64,000 nt of DNA, taken from the NCBI GenBank assembly GCA_018713515.1, contig DVOO01000009.1, forward strand, positions 1-64,000, read 5' to 3'. Made by a program: the position numbers and the translations under genes. The stretch's first letter is position 1. Every line of letters begins with the position of its first letter. This document shows positions 1-8,625 of the stretch, piece by piece. A model generated the notes under the pieces. It saw only the letters and a list, made by a program, of their open reading frames with translations, searched no databases and was not told the origin of the DNA. Origin of the DNA: Candidatus Scatomonas pullistercoris. Lineage in GTDB: Bacteria; Bacillota; Clostridia; Lachnospirales; Lachnospiraceae.

Positions 1-86
1 TATAGGTACAGATCCACAGTGCTTGACCTGATTATACTGCAGGTAGCTACTCCTGCTGTATAACCAATTTTCGAGGAAAGGAGAAT

Positions 87-120
87 TAATAAAACCACCC
101 CTTTCGAGATGGTTTTATTA
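87..120 (+). promoter_or_regulatory. Hairpin upstream of the first gene
   Basis: A perfect 11-bp inverted repeat (TAATAAAACCA with its complement, 12-nt loop) lies 11 bases before the first start codon. It may be the terminator of an upstream gene cut by the window edge or a leader hairpin. An AAAGGAG motif sits just before it with no start codon at the right distance. The remaining first 130 bases show nothing else I can support. Confidence 0.4.
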
Positions 121-131
121 TACGTGAGAAA

Positions 132-1166
132 ATGACAGGTTTGGAACGGGCCCTGGCGTCGATCCGGGGAGAAAAGACCGACTGCAGAGCTACCTTTCTG
201 CATAATTTCCAGATGGGAGCCCAGCGCAGCGGCATGGATTTCGGCCGGTACTATCTGGACGGAGAAAAAACAGCGGAAGTGGTTCTGGCTATGCAGAAGG
301 AATTCGGGAATGATGTGATCCTGCAGGAAAACGGAACGGCTGCCCTGGCAGAGGCCCTGGGCGCCAGCGTGGTTTACCGCAGAGATCAGCCCCCGGTAGA
401 CAACCAGGTGCTGCTGGAAAAAATAGAGGATGTGGGGCGTCTTCCGGAAAAAATTGATTTTTATCAGAAACCGGCGACCTCTGCCAGCCTGAAGGCCACA
501 GCGATTTTGGCCGACAGGCTGGGAGACGCCGCCCTCCTTATGGGGCGGGGGGATCAGGGTCCCTTCAGCCTGGCAGGTCTCCTGCTGGGCATGGACAACC
601 TGATGATGGAACTGGCGGCAGGAGAGAAGGAAGAGGAGCTGCATCAGCTGCTGGAGTACTGTGCGGACATAAGCGCCGCTTACTGTGTAGCCCAGATCCG
701 GGCAGGGGCCCAGGCAACCTCCATAGGGGAGAGTCCGGCGGGGCCGGATATGATCTCTCCTGCCATGTACCGGAAATACGCCCTGCCCTATGAAAAAAAG
801 GTGATTCAGAAGGTTCACCAGGCCGGAGGGCTGATTTCCCTGCATATCTGCGGCAACGCCGATGCGATTCTGGCGGATATGGCGCAGACCGGGGCGGACA
901 TGCTGGAGATTGATCAGAAAAGCAGCCTGAGGCTGGCCAGGGAAGTGCAGCAGAAGTATCCCGTGTGCATTTTGGGAAATATTTCGCCGGAACGGCTCCG
1001 CAACGGAACCTCGGCGGAGATCCGGGAACTGACCGGAGCGGCTCTGGATATTTTTCAGGGTGAACCCCGCTATATCCTTGGCCCCGGCTGCGCCATGGCT
1101 TCCGACACGCCGGAGGCAAATGTGACCGCCATGCTGGATGCGGCCCGTATGGGTAAATTTGAGTAA
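132..1166 (+). CDS. Uroporphyrinogen decarboxylase-family (MtaA/CmuA-like) methyltransferase
   Basis: A 344-residue protein of the URO-D fold. It has the zinc-binding pattern of methylcobamide-dependent methyltransferases: H-x-C in HICGN (H238, C240) and a late cysteine in GPGCAMASDTP (C320). This H-x-C...C pattern is known from MtaA/MtbA-type enzymes that move methyl groups from corrinoid proteins to a thiol; true HemE enzymes lack it. No corrinoid protein or haem genes are nearby, so the substrate is unknown. The next gene follows after 14 bases, so the two are probably cotranscribed. The start ATG has only a weak Shine-Dalgarno (GTGAG), and the upstream gene, if any, is outside the window. 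The family is fairly sure; the function is not. Confidence 0.8.
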   Translation: MTGLERALASIRGEKTDCRATFLHNFQMGAQRSGMDFGRYYLDGEKTAEVVLAMQKEFGNDVILQENGTAALAEALGASVVYRRDQPPVDNQVLLEKIEDVGRLPEKIDFYQKPATSASLKATAILADRLGDAALLMGRGDQGPFSLAGLLLGMDNLMMELAAGEKEEELHQLLEYCADISAAYCVAQIRAGAQATSIGESPAGPDMISPAMYRKYALPYEKKVIQKVHQAGGLISLHICGNADAILADMAQTGADMLEIDQKSSLRLAREVQQKYPVCILGNISPERLRNGTSAEIRELTGAALDIFQGEPRYILGPGCAMASDTPEANVTAMLDAARMGKFE

Positions 1167-1180
1167 AGGAGACACGGAAA

Positions 1181-3841
1181 ATGGCAGAGAAGAGAAAGCG
1201 GTGGCAAGACTTTGCATGGAAGAAAGAACTGGGAGATGTAGACTGGGAGAAAGACTATGACACGCTGGCGGAGGGAAGCCAGTATGTGGACCGGACTGCG
1301 GTGGGCATTCCCTTGGGAGGTTTTGGCGCCGGAAACTTTGACTACAATATTACAGGAACGTTTGGCCCCTGGCAGATGACGCCGGGAAAGCTGGAACGGA
1401 GATTCTTGTCCGCCGCCGCCTTTCATGTGAAAGAAAAGGTACAGGACGCCGACGGCAGCGACTATGATTTTAATCCCTTCCGGGCCATGCAGGGGGCACC
1501 CAAGGATGTGGAAACCGCCAGAACCCTGGCCGGGAAAAGCAAGTTTAAAGAATCGGAAAATGTTCTCATGAAAGCCTGGAATTCCCAGCTGCTGGATATC
1601 GGCAGCGCGGACTATTACGCCTTATATCCCAAAGGTTGGGTCGATTACAAAGACAATTTCAGAACCCGCCTGAGCATGGAATTTTTCAGCCCCGTCATTG
1701 CGGATAATTACCGGGAAACCTCCCTGCCCTTGGCCTATTTTATCTTTAAAGCCCAGAATCCTACCCAGGATACCCTGCAGCTGTCCCTGATGTTTACCTT
1801 CCCAAATCTGCCGGTCTACAGGACTGCGGAAAAATGCGCCGGCATTGATAAACGGGCAGAAGAATTCGAAGTAAAAAGGTACGGCCTGGAAAATGTCCTG
1901 CGGCAGGAAAAGAACATTACAGGCATCCTTATGACCAGCAGTTCGGAGAAAAATGACAGGCAGATGCGGAATTCCGAATTCTGCATAGCCGCCCGGGAAG
2001 ATTCCGGCATAAAGATCAGCTGGTGCAGAAACTTTGACGGAGCCGGAGACGGCGGCGATATCTGGAAACAATTTGCAGGACAGGGAAGGCTGGAAGATTT
2101 TTCCCGGGAGCCGGAAGAACCGGCGGGAGCCTTGTGTGCGGAGATCACACTGGCTCCCGGAGAGGCAAAGGAGATCCCCTTTGCCCTCAGCTGGTATTTC
2201 CCCGTTACAGAGCTGGGCAGGGCCGGCAGCCAGGAGTACGCCCAGTGGTGGGAAAAATATACAGAATTTTATCCTCCATGTCCGGGAGAAAAAGACACAT
2301 GGAATCCGGACTGCATTCTTTCACAGGCATTTGCCATTGCCAGAGACGGACTGGAGCAGCTGGAAGAAAACCGCCGGGCCGTTGACGCCTGGATGGAGCC
2401 CTACCTGGAAAATGAAAAATTTGCCGGGAAAGAATGGGTGCTCACCGCCGGATTCAATGAACTGTATTACAATGCCTTTGGAGGCTCCTTTTGGGAGAAC
2501 GGCCTGATCCAGGCGGCCTACACCGACTATGACGGAAAGTCGGTGCAGACAGAAACCAAAAAATTCGGCGGCCGAAATTATGAACAGCTGCCTTTGTATC
2601 AGGAAAGCGTCCGCCAATACAGGCAGAAGGAGCAGCATCTCCACTACACCCTGGAGGCCCAGGAATTTCCCTTCGGAGAAACTTTTGATGTCCGGGCCCA
2701 TTCCCACAGAGTTTATACCGATTTGTGGCCGGAAATCGAACGGGATATCCTTCTGGTCTACAAAGACTTTATCATGGACACCCAGGACGGCTCTTGTCCC
2801 CACGATGCAGGAAACACAAACGGAAGCGTATTTTTCAAATACGATTACTACTACGATATGATCTCCCTGCTGAACCGGGAAGCCTACGAAGATGTTATCG
2901 GGAAGCGGCATACCACTCCCTGGAGCGAATACGCCCCCAAATTCATTCTCTATTCCTATGAATACTGGAAAGCCACCGGGGATCAGGGATTTCTCCGGGA
3001 TATTTGGGAGGCTGTGATCCGCAGTTATATCTATCAGAGGAAAACCGATACGGATAATGACGGCGTCACCAATATGAAAAGCTCCGAGTACGACAGAAAT
3101 GATTTGTTTAACTCAATTTTGTGGATCGGTGCCTTGGAGGCCATTCTTTCCTGGTGCGAAGCCTGTCCGGAATTGAATGAGAAAGTTGTTTATACCGTAG
3201 AAGATACTGAGGGCAACGTTCTGGAAGGGGTCAGCGATGCTATTTGTGACGACGCGAAAAAAGAACTGGCCCGCTGCAGAACCTATGTGGAAACCGTTCT
3301 GTGGGATGAGGCAAAGGGCTGTTACCTCTTTAACAGCGATACGCCGGTACTGATGGCGGACGCCTTTATCGGTGAGCGCCATGCCCACAACGCCGGTCTT
3401 GGGAACACCGTAGATCCCGAAAAACTGGCAGGCCATTATCTGAAGGTCTATGAATATAATGTGGGAGACTGCTACAGTAAAGAAAGAACCGGCTTTGGCC
3501 ACTGTGGAGCCAGAAATCTGGCCAGCCTGGACACCCGGCATACATACCGTACAGGCGACGGAGTTATTGAGCATTCTTACGATGTGTGGACAGGGGTTTC
3601 CTACGTGCTAAGCGCCAACATGTACCAGCTGGGGTGCGAGCTGGGAAGAGAAGACCTGATCCGGGCAGCCCTGGACACCGCCCACGGCGTGTATTTCACC
3701 ACATATCTGGATACGGACACCGCCTACTATTTCAATACGCCGGAGGCATGGAACGCGAAAAATCCCCGGTACAGCAGAAACCGTATGTACCAGCGGGCAC
3801 GGGGTGCCTGGGAACTACTCCGGGCAGTGGAAGAACTGTAA
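1181..3841 (+). CDS. GH116-family glycosidase (GBA2-like)
   Basis: An 886-residue protein resembling bacterial relatives of human non-lysosomal glucosylceramidase GBA2 (glycoside hydrolase family 116). Evidence is the N-terminal GIPLGGFGAGNFDYN motif, LYYNAFGGSFWENGL in the middle, and LEAQEFPFGETFDVRAHS, which matches the region of the family's catalytic nucleophile; E492 is the predicted nucleophile. TDTDNDGVTNMKSSEYDRND lies where the acid/base aspartate is expected, but that region diverges from the usual PDQTYD, so the catalytic partner is uncertain. No signal peptide is seen, implying a cytoplasmic enzyme acting on imported glucosides or xylosides. It starts after a good AAAGGAG site and ends before a strong terminator. 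Its pairing with the URO-D-like gene is unexplained. Confidence 0.8.
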   Translation: MAEKRKRWQDFAWKKELGDVDWEKDYDTLAEGSQYVDRTAVGIPLGGFGAGNFDYNITGTFGPWQMTPGKLERRFLSAAAFHVKEKVQDADGSDYDFNPFRAMQGAPKDVETARTLAGKSKFKESENVLMKAWNSQLLDIGSADYYALYPKGWVDYKDNFRTRLSMEFFSPVIADNYRETSLPLAYFIFKAQNPTQDTLQLSLMFTFPNLPVYRTAEKCAGIDKRAEEFEVKRYGLENVLRQEKNITGILMTSSSEKNDRQMRNSEFCIAAREDSGIKISWCRNFDGAGDGGDIWKQFAGQGRLEDFSREPEEPAGALCAEITLAPGEAKEIPFALSWYFPVTELGRAGSQEYAQWWEKYTEFYPPCPGEKDTWNPDCILSQAFAIARDGLEQLEENRRAVDAWMEPYLENEKFAGKEWVLTAGFNELYYNAFGGSFWENGLIQAAYTDYDGKSVQTETKKFGGRNYEQLPLYQESVRQYRQKEQHLHYTLEAQEFPFGETFDVRAHSHRVYTDLWPEIERDILLVYKDFIMDTQDGSCPHDAGNTNGSVFFKYDYYYDMISLLNREAYEDVIGKRHTTPWSEYAPKFILYSYEYWKATGDQGFLRDIWEAVIRSYIYQRKTDTDNDGVTNMKSSEYDRNDLFNSILWIGALEAILSWCEACPELNEKVVYTVEDTEGNVLEGVSDAICDDAKKELARCRTYVETVLWDEAKGCYLFNSDTPVLMADAFIGERHAHNAGLGNTVDPEKLAGHYLKVYEYNVGDCYSKERTGFGHCGARNLASLDTRHTYRTGDGVIEHSYDVWTGVSYVLSANMYQLGCELGREDLIRAALDTAHGVYFTTYLDTDTAYYFNTPEAWNAKNPRYSRNRMYQRARGAWELLRAVEEL

Positions 3842-3945
3842 GCAAGAGTGGCTTTCCAGCGGAAATGTTTCTTTGGGAATGAACATTTGCATAGCAAAGG
3901 GCTAGGGCAGCGGAAACTATATGCAGTATCTGTCAGAGCCGAGAT

Positions 3946-3985
3946 AAACCGGGTTTAGAAGATACTTAAACCCGGTTTTCTTTTT
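3946..3985 (+). terminator. Rho-independent terminator after the GH116 gene
   Basis: A perfect 12-bp stem (AAACCGGGTTTA with its complement), a 9-nt loop, then TTCTTTTT. It closes the two-gene unit above. Confidence 0.85.
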
Positions 3986-4011
3986 ACTGCGAAGGAGGAA
4001 AGAGGTTTAAA

Positions 4012-4040
4012 TTGAATAAAGAAGGGCTGCGTGCTATACT
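4012..4040 (+). promoter_or_regulatory. Sigma-A-type promoter for the 72-residue gene
   Basis: TTGAAT and TATACT hexamers separated by 17 bases, about 35 bases before the ATG of the small gene that follows. Confidence 0.6.
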
Positions 4041-4075
4041 GTTGCTGAACAATAATGAAAGGAAAGTGACGGAAC

Positions 4076-4294
4076 ATGAAACGTTATGAATTGATCCTGG
4101 AAATGTTTAATAACTGCTGCGGAAAGCCCCAGACCTTTTTCAAAGAAGTGGAGGCGGATGACCTGGATCAGTATATGCGAAGCTGCCTGCAGCCGGGAGC
4201 CGTCTGCGAGCAGATTCAGCCGGACAACGGCTCCATTATCTATGAAGTGGACAGTGCCGGGCTCAGGTCAAAGTACACATTTACAGAAATATAA
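4076..4294 (+). CDS. Small hypothetical protein (72 residues)
   Basis: I do not recognise this protein. It is a 72-residue acidic, soluble protein with two cysteines near the N-terminus (NNCCGKPQTFF) and no membrane segment or signal peptide. It has its own promoter, a GAAAGG ribosome site and a terminator just after the stop, so it looks like a real, independently transcribed gene and not a chance ORF. Similar short proteins are common as uncharacterised ORFs in Lachnospiraceae, but that is recollection only. No functional context comes from the neighbours. Confidence 0.6.
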   Translation: MKRYELILEMFNNCCGKPQTFFKEVEADDLDQYMRSCLQPGAVCEQIQPDNGSIIYEVDSAGLRSKYTFTEI

Positions 4295-4336
4295 CTGCCG
4301 GGCTGAAAGCCTTTAGATAAGCTTTCAGCCCGGCAG
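4295..4336. terminator. Bidirectional terminator between convergent genes
   Basis: A perfect 16-bp inverted repeat (CTGCCGGGCTGAAAGC) with a 10-nt loop lies directly after the small plus-strand gene and 48 bases beyond the end of minus-strand rplY. The minus-strand side is followed by a T-rich stretch, so it probably serves rplY as well. Confidence 0.75.
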
Positions 4337-4384
4337 CTATTGATAGAAGATCTGCAGCTACAGAGGTTTTCGCAGAACACAAAA

Positions 4385-4963
4385 TCAGGCTTCTTCTTCC
4401 GAAGCAGCCTCATCGGGCGCTGTGTGAACCTCTGTTACGGTTACAACATCCGCCTCGGGATCTGTCTGGAGAGAAATATTCGTATCCCGGGCGATGGGAA
4501 GATCTTTGACTTTCAGGATGTCTCCGGCCTTCATGTCTCCCACATCAACTTCAATTTTGTCCAGCAGATGGGCCGGATCCGCTTTGTAGGCGATCTCGTG
4601 CAGCAGCTGCTGCACAACGCCGGTGTTGACTTTTTCATGGTTTAGCAGGAAAATTTCTGTTACGGCGTGAACCTTTTCGCCCTTTACCAGAGCCTGGAAA
4701 TCTATCTCTTCGATTTGTCCCTTCATGGAATTGTACTGAACTTCCTTGATCAGTACGTCGTAGGAAGTTCCCTCAAGCTCGAGAAGGATCTGGCTGCCCT
4801 TATTGCTGGTCTTCAGAAGCTTTTCCGCGGCGGATTTTTCGATTTTTACGGGGATGGAACCGTTAATTTCTCTTCCAAATAAATTACCGGTTACGTAGCC
4901 TTCTCTTCTCAGTTTTTTTGCTTTGATGCTCATGTCTCTTTTTTCAGCTTTTAAAGTATTCAT
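4385..4963 (-). CDS. rplY: 50S ribosomal protein L25/general stress protein Ctc
   Basis: A 192-residue protein of the long L25 (CTC/TL5) type. The N-terminal half is the 5S rRNA-binding L25 domain (start MNTLKAEKRD, then RREGYVTGNLFG), and the C-terminal half is the TL5-like beta domain (IEVDVGDMKAGDILKVKDLP), ending in an acidic tail. It binds 5S rRNA in the large subunit; in Bacillus the homologue Ctc is stress induced. The start ATG follows TTTTGGAGGAAAAGATAA on the minus strand, a strong ribosome site. It is a single-gene unit, divergent from the acyltransferase operon. Confidence 0.95.
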   Translation of the reverse strand: MNTLKAEKRDMSIKAKKLRREGYVTGNLFGREINGSIPVKIEKSAAEKLLKTSNKGSQILLELEGTSYDVLIKEVQYNSMKGQIEEIDFQALVKGEKVHAVTEIFLLNHEKVNTGVVQQLLHEIAYKADPAHLLDKIEVDVGDMKAGDILKVKDLPIARDTNISLQTDPEADVVTVTEVHTAPDEAASEEEA

Positions 4964-5308
4964 TTATCTTTTCCTCCAAAATCTGAATGCCTGGCAGGCG
5001 GACCAAACAGGATGTTTGCGAGCGTTCTGTATGGTGCGTGTCTGAGGTGTTCCTCTTGTTACATATGTATTATAACACGCAGACGGGAATAAATTGTACC
5101 AAAAATTGTTATAAAAAACGGTATTTTTTGTCTATGATTCATGCGGAAAATTGTAAACAAAATTTTTGGTATTTTTTGTTGACATAAGTGGAAAGACCGG
5201 TATAATGATTCTTATAGCGAAACCGGCAGACCGCCGGTTTCTGAGTTCATAAAGATGGCTGTAAAGGCAGGGGAGAGTGCTTTGCGGCATTTCTATTAAG
5301 GGGTTATC
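4964..5308. promoter_or_regulatory. Divergent intergenic region (rplY / MBOAT) with leader hairpin
   Basis: This 345-base AT-rich gap has no convincing gene. It holds a minus-strand -10 box for rplY (TATAAT, 5069-5074), a plus-strand promoter for the acyltransferase operon (TTGACA 5179-5184, 16 bases, TATAAT 5201-5206), and just downstream a 9-bp hairpin (GAAACCGGC with its complement, 5219-5241) in the mRNA leader with no T-run. The motif GGTATTTTTTGT occurs twice between 5120 and 5180, and an ACCAAAAATTGTT-like segment recurs inverted, suggesting a regulator site. A 66-residue ORF here has no ribosome site and is not called. Confidence 0.6.
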
Positions 5309-6736
5309 ATGACATTTTCCAGTTTGATTTTTCTGTTTTTCTTTTTACCGGTTTTCTTACTGGTATATCATAAAGTTTCCGGAATACGCAGGAAGAATCT
5401 TGTTCTTCTGGCCGCCTCGCTGATTTTCTACTGCTGGGGAGGCGTGCGATACCTGCTCCTGCTGGCTGCCATGACAGCTGTAGGATGGATGGGAGCGCTT
5501 CAGATTGAAAAGTACCGTCCGGAGGACCGCAGGCGGAAGCGGTGGATGATTGCTTCCGTGGCGGTTTTCCTGGCTGTGCTCGGTATTTTTAAGTATACCG
5601 GCTTTTTCCTGGGGACTTTCGGCGCAATTTTCCGTCTGCCGTCCCAGGCCGAGAATATCGCTCTGCCGCTGGGCATTTCTTTTTATACCTTTAAGCTGAT
5701 ATCCTATGTGGTGGATGTGTACTGGATGAAGACGGAGGCCCAGAAAAACTACTGGATGGTTCTTCTGTATACCAGTATTTTTCACCAAAGTCTTCAGGGG
5801 CCCATTGTCCGCTACACAGAGATGGAAGAGGAGCTGACAGAACGGAGAGCCGGCCGGTCACAGTTTATGGAGGGCATGATCCGTTTCAGCGTGGGTCTGG
5901 GGAAGAAGACCATCCTGGCGGATCACTGCGGCGTGCTGGCAGAGTCCTTTCTGCCGCTGGGCAGTGTGGCTTCCGTTCCGGTTTCCGGCGTGTGGCTGGG
6001 ATCTCTCTGCTATATGCTGCAGATCTATCTGGATTTTTCGGCGTATTCGGACATGGCGCTGGGGCTTGGACGAATGATTGGCTTTCATTACCCGGAAAAC
6101 TTTAATTATCCGTATCTGGCTGTGTCCGTAAGGGACTTCTGGAAACGGTGGCATATTTCACTGAGCAGTTTTTTCCGGGACTATGTATATATTCCTCTGG
6201 GGGGCAGCCGCTGCAGTGTCAGAAGACTGCATATCAATCTTCTGGCCGTCTGGGCGCTGACCGGTCTGTGGCACGGGGCCAGCTGGAATTATGTATTGTG
6301 GGGAATTTATTATTTTGCTTTTCTTGTACTGGAAAATTACTGGAAGCGTAAAGGGATCCAGCTGCCGCCGGCTCTGGCGCGGGTGTATACCCTGGCAGTA
6401 GTCTTTTTCGGCTGGATCTTTTTCCGGTTTGAAGATTTCGGAGCCATGGGAAGAGCGTTCCTGGGGCTGTTTGGACTGAATGGAAATGGAATCGGAAGCG
6501 CGGTGGTCAGCCTGACCTTCAGAAATAATGTTTTCTTCCTGATCCTGGCGGTCCTGGCGGTGACACCTGTATGGAAGTTTGCTTTCCAATATGTGGTTTC
6601 CTATTTGAGAAGCAGGCGCATAAACAGCGGTGTGCTTCAGGGGGCAGCGATTGCCGGAGCGGCGGCGCTGCTGGTGATTTCCACGATGATGATGGCGGGA
6701 AGCAGCTATACTCCGTTTTTGTATAATCAGTTTTGA
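5309..6736 (+). CDS. MBOAT-family membrane O-acyltransferase (AlgI/PatA-like)
   Basis: A 475-residue polytopic membrane protein of the membrane-bound O-acyltransferase family. The signature SVRDFWKRWHISLSSFFRDY and the invariant catalytic histidine in LWHGASWNY (H322) are both present, as is the QGPIVRY segment. AlgI/PatA-type members carry acetyl groups across the membrane to a periplasmic or extracellular acceptor that a partner SGNH/AlgX-like protein places on a polysaccharide. The next gene encodes such a partner, so the pair probably O-acetylates a cell wall or exopolysaccharide. Length fits the family. Strong promoter upstream; the ribosome site AAGGGG precedes the ATG. Confidence 0.9.
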   Translation: MTFSSLIFLFFFLPVFLLVYHKVSGIRRKNLVLLAASLIFYCWGGVRYLLLLAAMTAVGWMGALQIEKYRPEDRRRKRWMIASVAVFLAVLGIFKYTGFFLGTFGAIFRLPSQAENIALPLGISFYTFKLISYVVDVYWMKTEAQKNYWMVLLYTSIFHQSLQGPIVRYTEMEEELTERRAGRSQFMEGMIRFSVGLGKKTILADHCGVLAESFLPLGSVASVPVSGVWLGSLCYMLQIYLDFSAYSDMALGLGRMIGFHYPENFNYPYLAVSVRDFWKRWHISLSSFFRDYVYIPLGGSRCSVRRLHINLLAVWALTGLWHGASWNYVLWGIYYFAFLVLENYWKRKGIQLPPALARVYTLAVVFFGWIFFRFEDFGAMGRAFLGLFGLNGNGIGSAVVSLTFRNNVFFLILAVLAVTPVWKFAFQYVVSYLRSRRINSGVLQGAAIAGAAALLVISTMMMAGSSYTPFLYNQF

Positions 6737-6765
6737 CAGAACGGCGCGGGCGCCGGGTGGATGGT

Positions 6766-8112
6766 ATGAACAGAGAACATTTAAAACATTACTATAAGAA
6801 ATGCAGACAGCTTAAGGATAAGATAAACCGGACAGGAATAAAGGTATTTGCCGTACTTCTGGGCGCCGGCTTTGCGGTTGGGCTCTGTCTTCCGCTGCGT
6901 CCCGAGCGGTCGGAGCTGGAAAAGAGAGATCTGGAGCAGTTCCCGGGGCTGACTGCTTCCGGGCTCTGGGACGGCACCTGGTTTGAGGGGGTCAGTACCT
7001 GGTACTCGGATACATATCCTCTGCGGGAGGCTTTGATTGCAGGTGCCTCACGGGTGGAGAACCTGTATGGCCTGCAGGGAGAGCAGATTGTGGATAATTC
7101 TGATAAAACAGGGGACGAGGTGCCGGATATCTCGGAGGAAGCCGACCCGGCGCCCGTAGTGACGGAGACTCCCGCGCCGACACCGGAGCTGGAGGACGGC
7201 ACAATCTACGAAGAGCCGGAGATGGCCGGAGATGTATATATTGCGGGAGACACGGCTTTTGAGATTTACTACTTCAATCAGGGCGGAGCGGACAGCTACG
7301 CTTCCATGATTAATACAGTTCAGGCCAGACTGGGCGGAGATACAACCGTTTATGACCTGCTGGCCCCCACCAGCTTTGGCGTATGCCTGGACGAGTCGAT
7401 TCAGGAAAATATGGGCGGATCCAGTCAGGGAGACGCCTTCCAGTACATTTACAGCCGGCTGGATCCGGAGGTGAAGAGGGTAGATGTATTTGACGAGCTG
7501 GTAAGACATAACGCGGAATACCTCTATTACCGCACAGACCACCACTGGACAGCGCTGGGGGCGTATTATGCCTACCGGGTCTTCGCAGAGCAGAAGGGGA
7601 TCACACCCCACGAGCTTTCAGAATTTGAAAAACGCGATTATGAGGGATTCCTGGGAACTTTTTACGCCTACAGCAACCAGGCGGCGGCGCTGGGAAACAA
7701 TCCGGATACGGTGGAGACTTACATCCCCATGGGAACCAATGATGCGGAGATCCAGACTGCGGAAGGGGAAACCATGCAGTGGTTTGTGGTCAGCGATGTC
7801 TCGGATTACAGTGCCGGTGCGAAATACAGCTGTTTTATCGGCGGAGACAATCCGTTTACGACCATTACAAATCCGCAGATTCAGGATGGATCCTCCTGCG
7901 TGGTTGTCAAGGAATCCTACGGAAATGCCTTTGTTCCCTGGCTGGTGGATCACTACGAGCACGTGTATGTGGTGGATTACCGCTACTATACGGGAAATCT
8001 CACACAATTCATCCGCGAAAATCAGGTGGATGATGTGATCTTTGTAAATAATGCGGAGGCAATCTCGGAAAGCAGAACCGCCCAGATGCTGGCAATCTTT
8101 CCGGAAAGCTGA
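6766..8112 (+). CDS. DHHW-family protein (AlgJ/AlgX-like acetylation partner)
   Basis: A membrane-anchored extracellular protein of about 448 residues, with an N-terminal membrane segment (KVFAVLLGAGFAVGLCLPL) and then a Pro/Glu/Thr-rich linker (PAPVVTETPAPTPELEDG). The catalytic-type motif TDHHWTALGAYYAY (DHHW at 258-261) gives the DHHW family its name; a second conserved block is VVVKESYGNAFVPWL. These resemble AlgJ/AlgX SGNH-like acetyltransferases that receive acetyl groups from an MBOAT protein. The ORF track starts at a TTG overlapping the previous stop; I prefer the ATG 33 bases later because it has a GGTGGAT-type site, though the choice is uncertain. A terminator follows. Confidence 0.85.
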   Translation: MNREHLKHYYKKCRQLKDKINRTGIKVFAVLLGAGFAVGLCLPLRPERSELEKRDLEQFPGLTASGLWDGTWFEGVSTWYSDTYPLREALIAGASRVENLYGLQGEQIVDNSDKTGDEVPDISEEADPAPVVTETPAPTPELEDGTIYEEPEMAGDVYIAGDTAFEIYYFNQGGADSYASMINTVQARLGGDTTVYDLLAPTSFGVCLDESIQENMGGSSQGDAFQYIYSRLDPEVKRVDVFDELVRHNAEYLYYRTDHHWTALGAYYAYRVFAEQKGITPHELSEFEKRDYEGFLGTFYAYSNQAAALGNNPDTVETYIPMGTNDAEIQTAEGETMQWFVVSDVSDYSAGAKYSCFIGGDNPFTTITNPQIQDGSSCVVVKESYGNAFVPWLVDHYEHVYVVDYRYYTGNLTQFIRENQVDDVIFVNNAEAISESRTAQMLAIFPES

Positions 8113-8116
8113 AAAT

Positions 8117-8155
8117 AAAAAAACAGGCTTCTCATATTTGGGGGCCTGTTTTTTT
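8117..8155 (+). terminator. Terminator after the MBOAT/DHHW operon
   Basis: The inverted repeat AAAAACAGGC with GCCTGTTTTT, a 12-base loop, and a run of T immediately after the stop codon. Confidence 0.9.
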
Positions 8156-8234
8156 GATGCCCGGAGGAATTAAAGCGGACCCTCGGGCCTGCGGCTTCTT
8201 TGTAACCGGCAGATACTTTATGCAAAAATATACA

Positions 8235-8263
8235 TTGACAGATGAGGTATAATGGAATATGAT
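8235..8263 (+). promoter_or_regulatory. Promoter of the PadR operon
   Basis: TTGACA, 17 bases, TATGAT, ending about 25 bases before the padR-like ATG. A second TATAAT lies inside the spacer. PadR proteins usually repress their own operon, so the operator is probably here, but I see no clear dyad. Confidence 0.65.
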
Positions 8264-8288
8264 ATAGGAAAGGAAAGGAGGTATATAC

Positions 8289-8612
8289 ATGTCCATTACC
8301 TCAGACATCCTCCGGGGACATACGGAGGCGATCATCCTTTCTCATCTGATGGACTGCGACAGCTACGGCTATCAGATCAACAAGGATATCCTGGAGAAAA
8401 CAGACAACCGTTACGAACTGAAGGAGGCAACCCTGTATACAGCATTCCGGAGACTGGAGCAGGCGGGTTATATTACCACCTACTGGGGTGATCAGACCAC
8501 GGGAGCCAGAAGGCGGTACTATTCGATTACGCCGGAGGGCCGGGCCGCCTACAGTGTTTACAAGCGGGACTGGGAAGAGGCCAAGGAGCTGATCGACAAA
8601 TTATTGAAATAA
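8289..8612 (+). CDS. PadR-family transcriptional regulator
   Basis: A 107-residue protein with the PadR winged-helix domain: DSYGYQINKDILEKT (recognition region), KEATLYTAFRRLEQAGYITTYW (wing entry) and GARRRYYSITPEGRAAY (wing). It is of the short (s)PadR class with a single C-terminal dimerisation helix. It starts at an ATG after GGAAAGGAGG. The next two genes follow within 15 bases each, so it most likely autoregulates an operon with the HAAS and DUF4097 proteins, a common Firmicute envelope-stress arrangement. Confidence 0.93.
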   Translation: MSITSDILRGHTEAIILSHLMDCDSYGYQINKDILEKTDNRYELKEATLYTAFRRLEQAGYITTYWGDQTTGARRRYYSITPEGRAAYSVYKRDWEEAKELIDKLLK

Positions 8613-8625
8613 GGAGAGCCGGATT

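Noticed and set aside
4987-5187. 66-residue ORF between rplY and the acyltransferase
   Set aside because: AT-rich, no ribosome site, overlaps the rplY leader and promoter elements.
8252-8491. 79-residue ORF overlapping the PadR start
   Set aside because: Out-of-frame shadow of the PadR gene, which has a clear ribosome site and family motifs.
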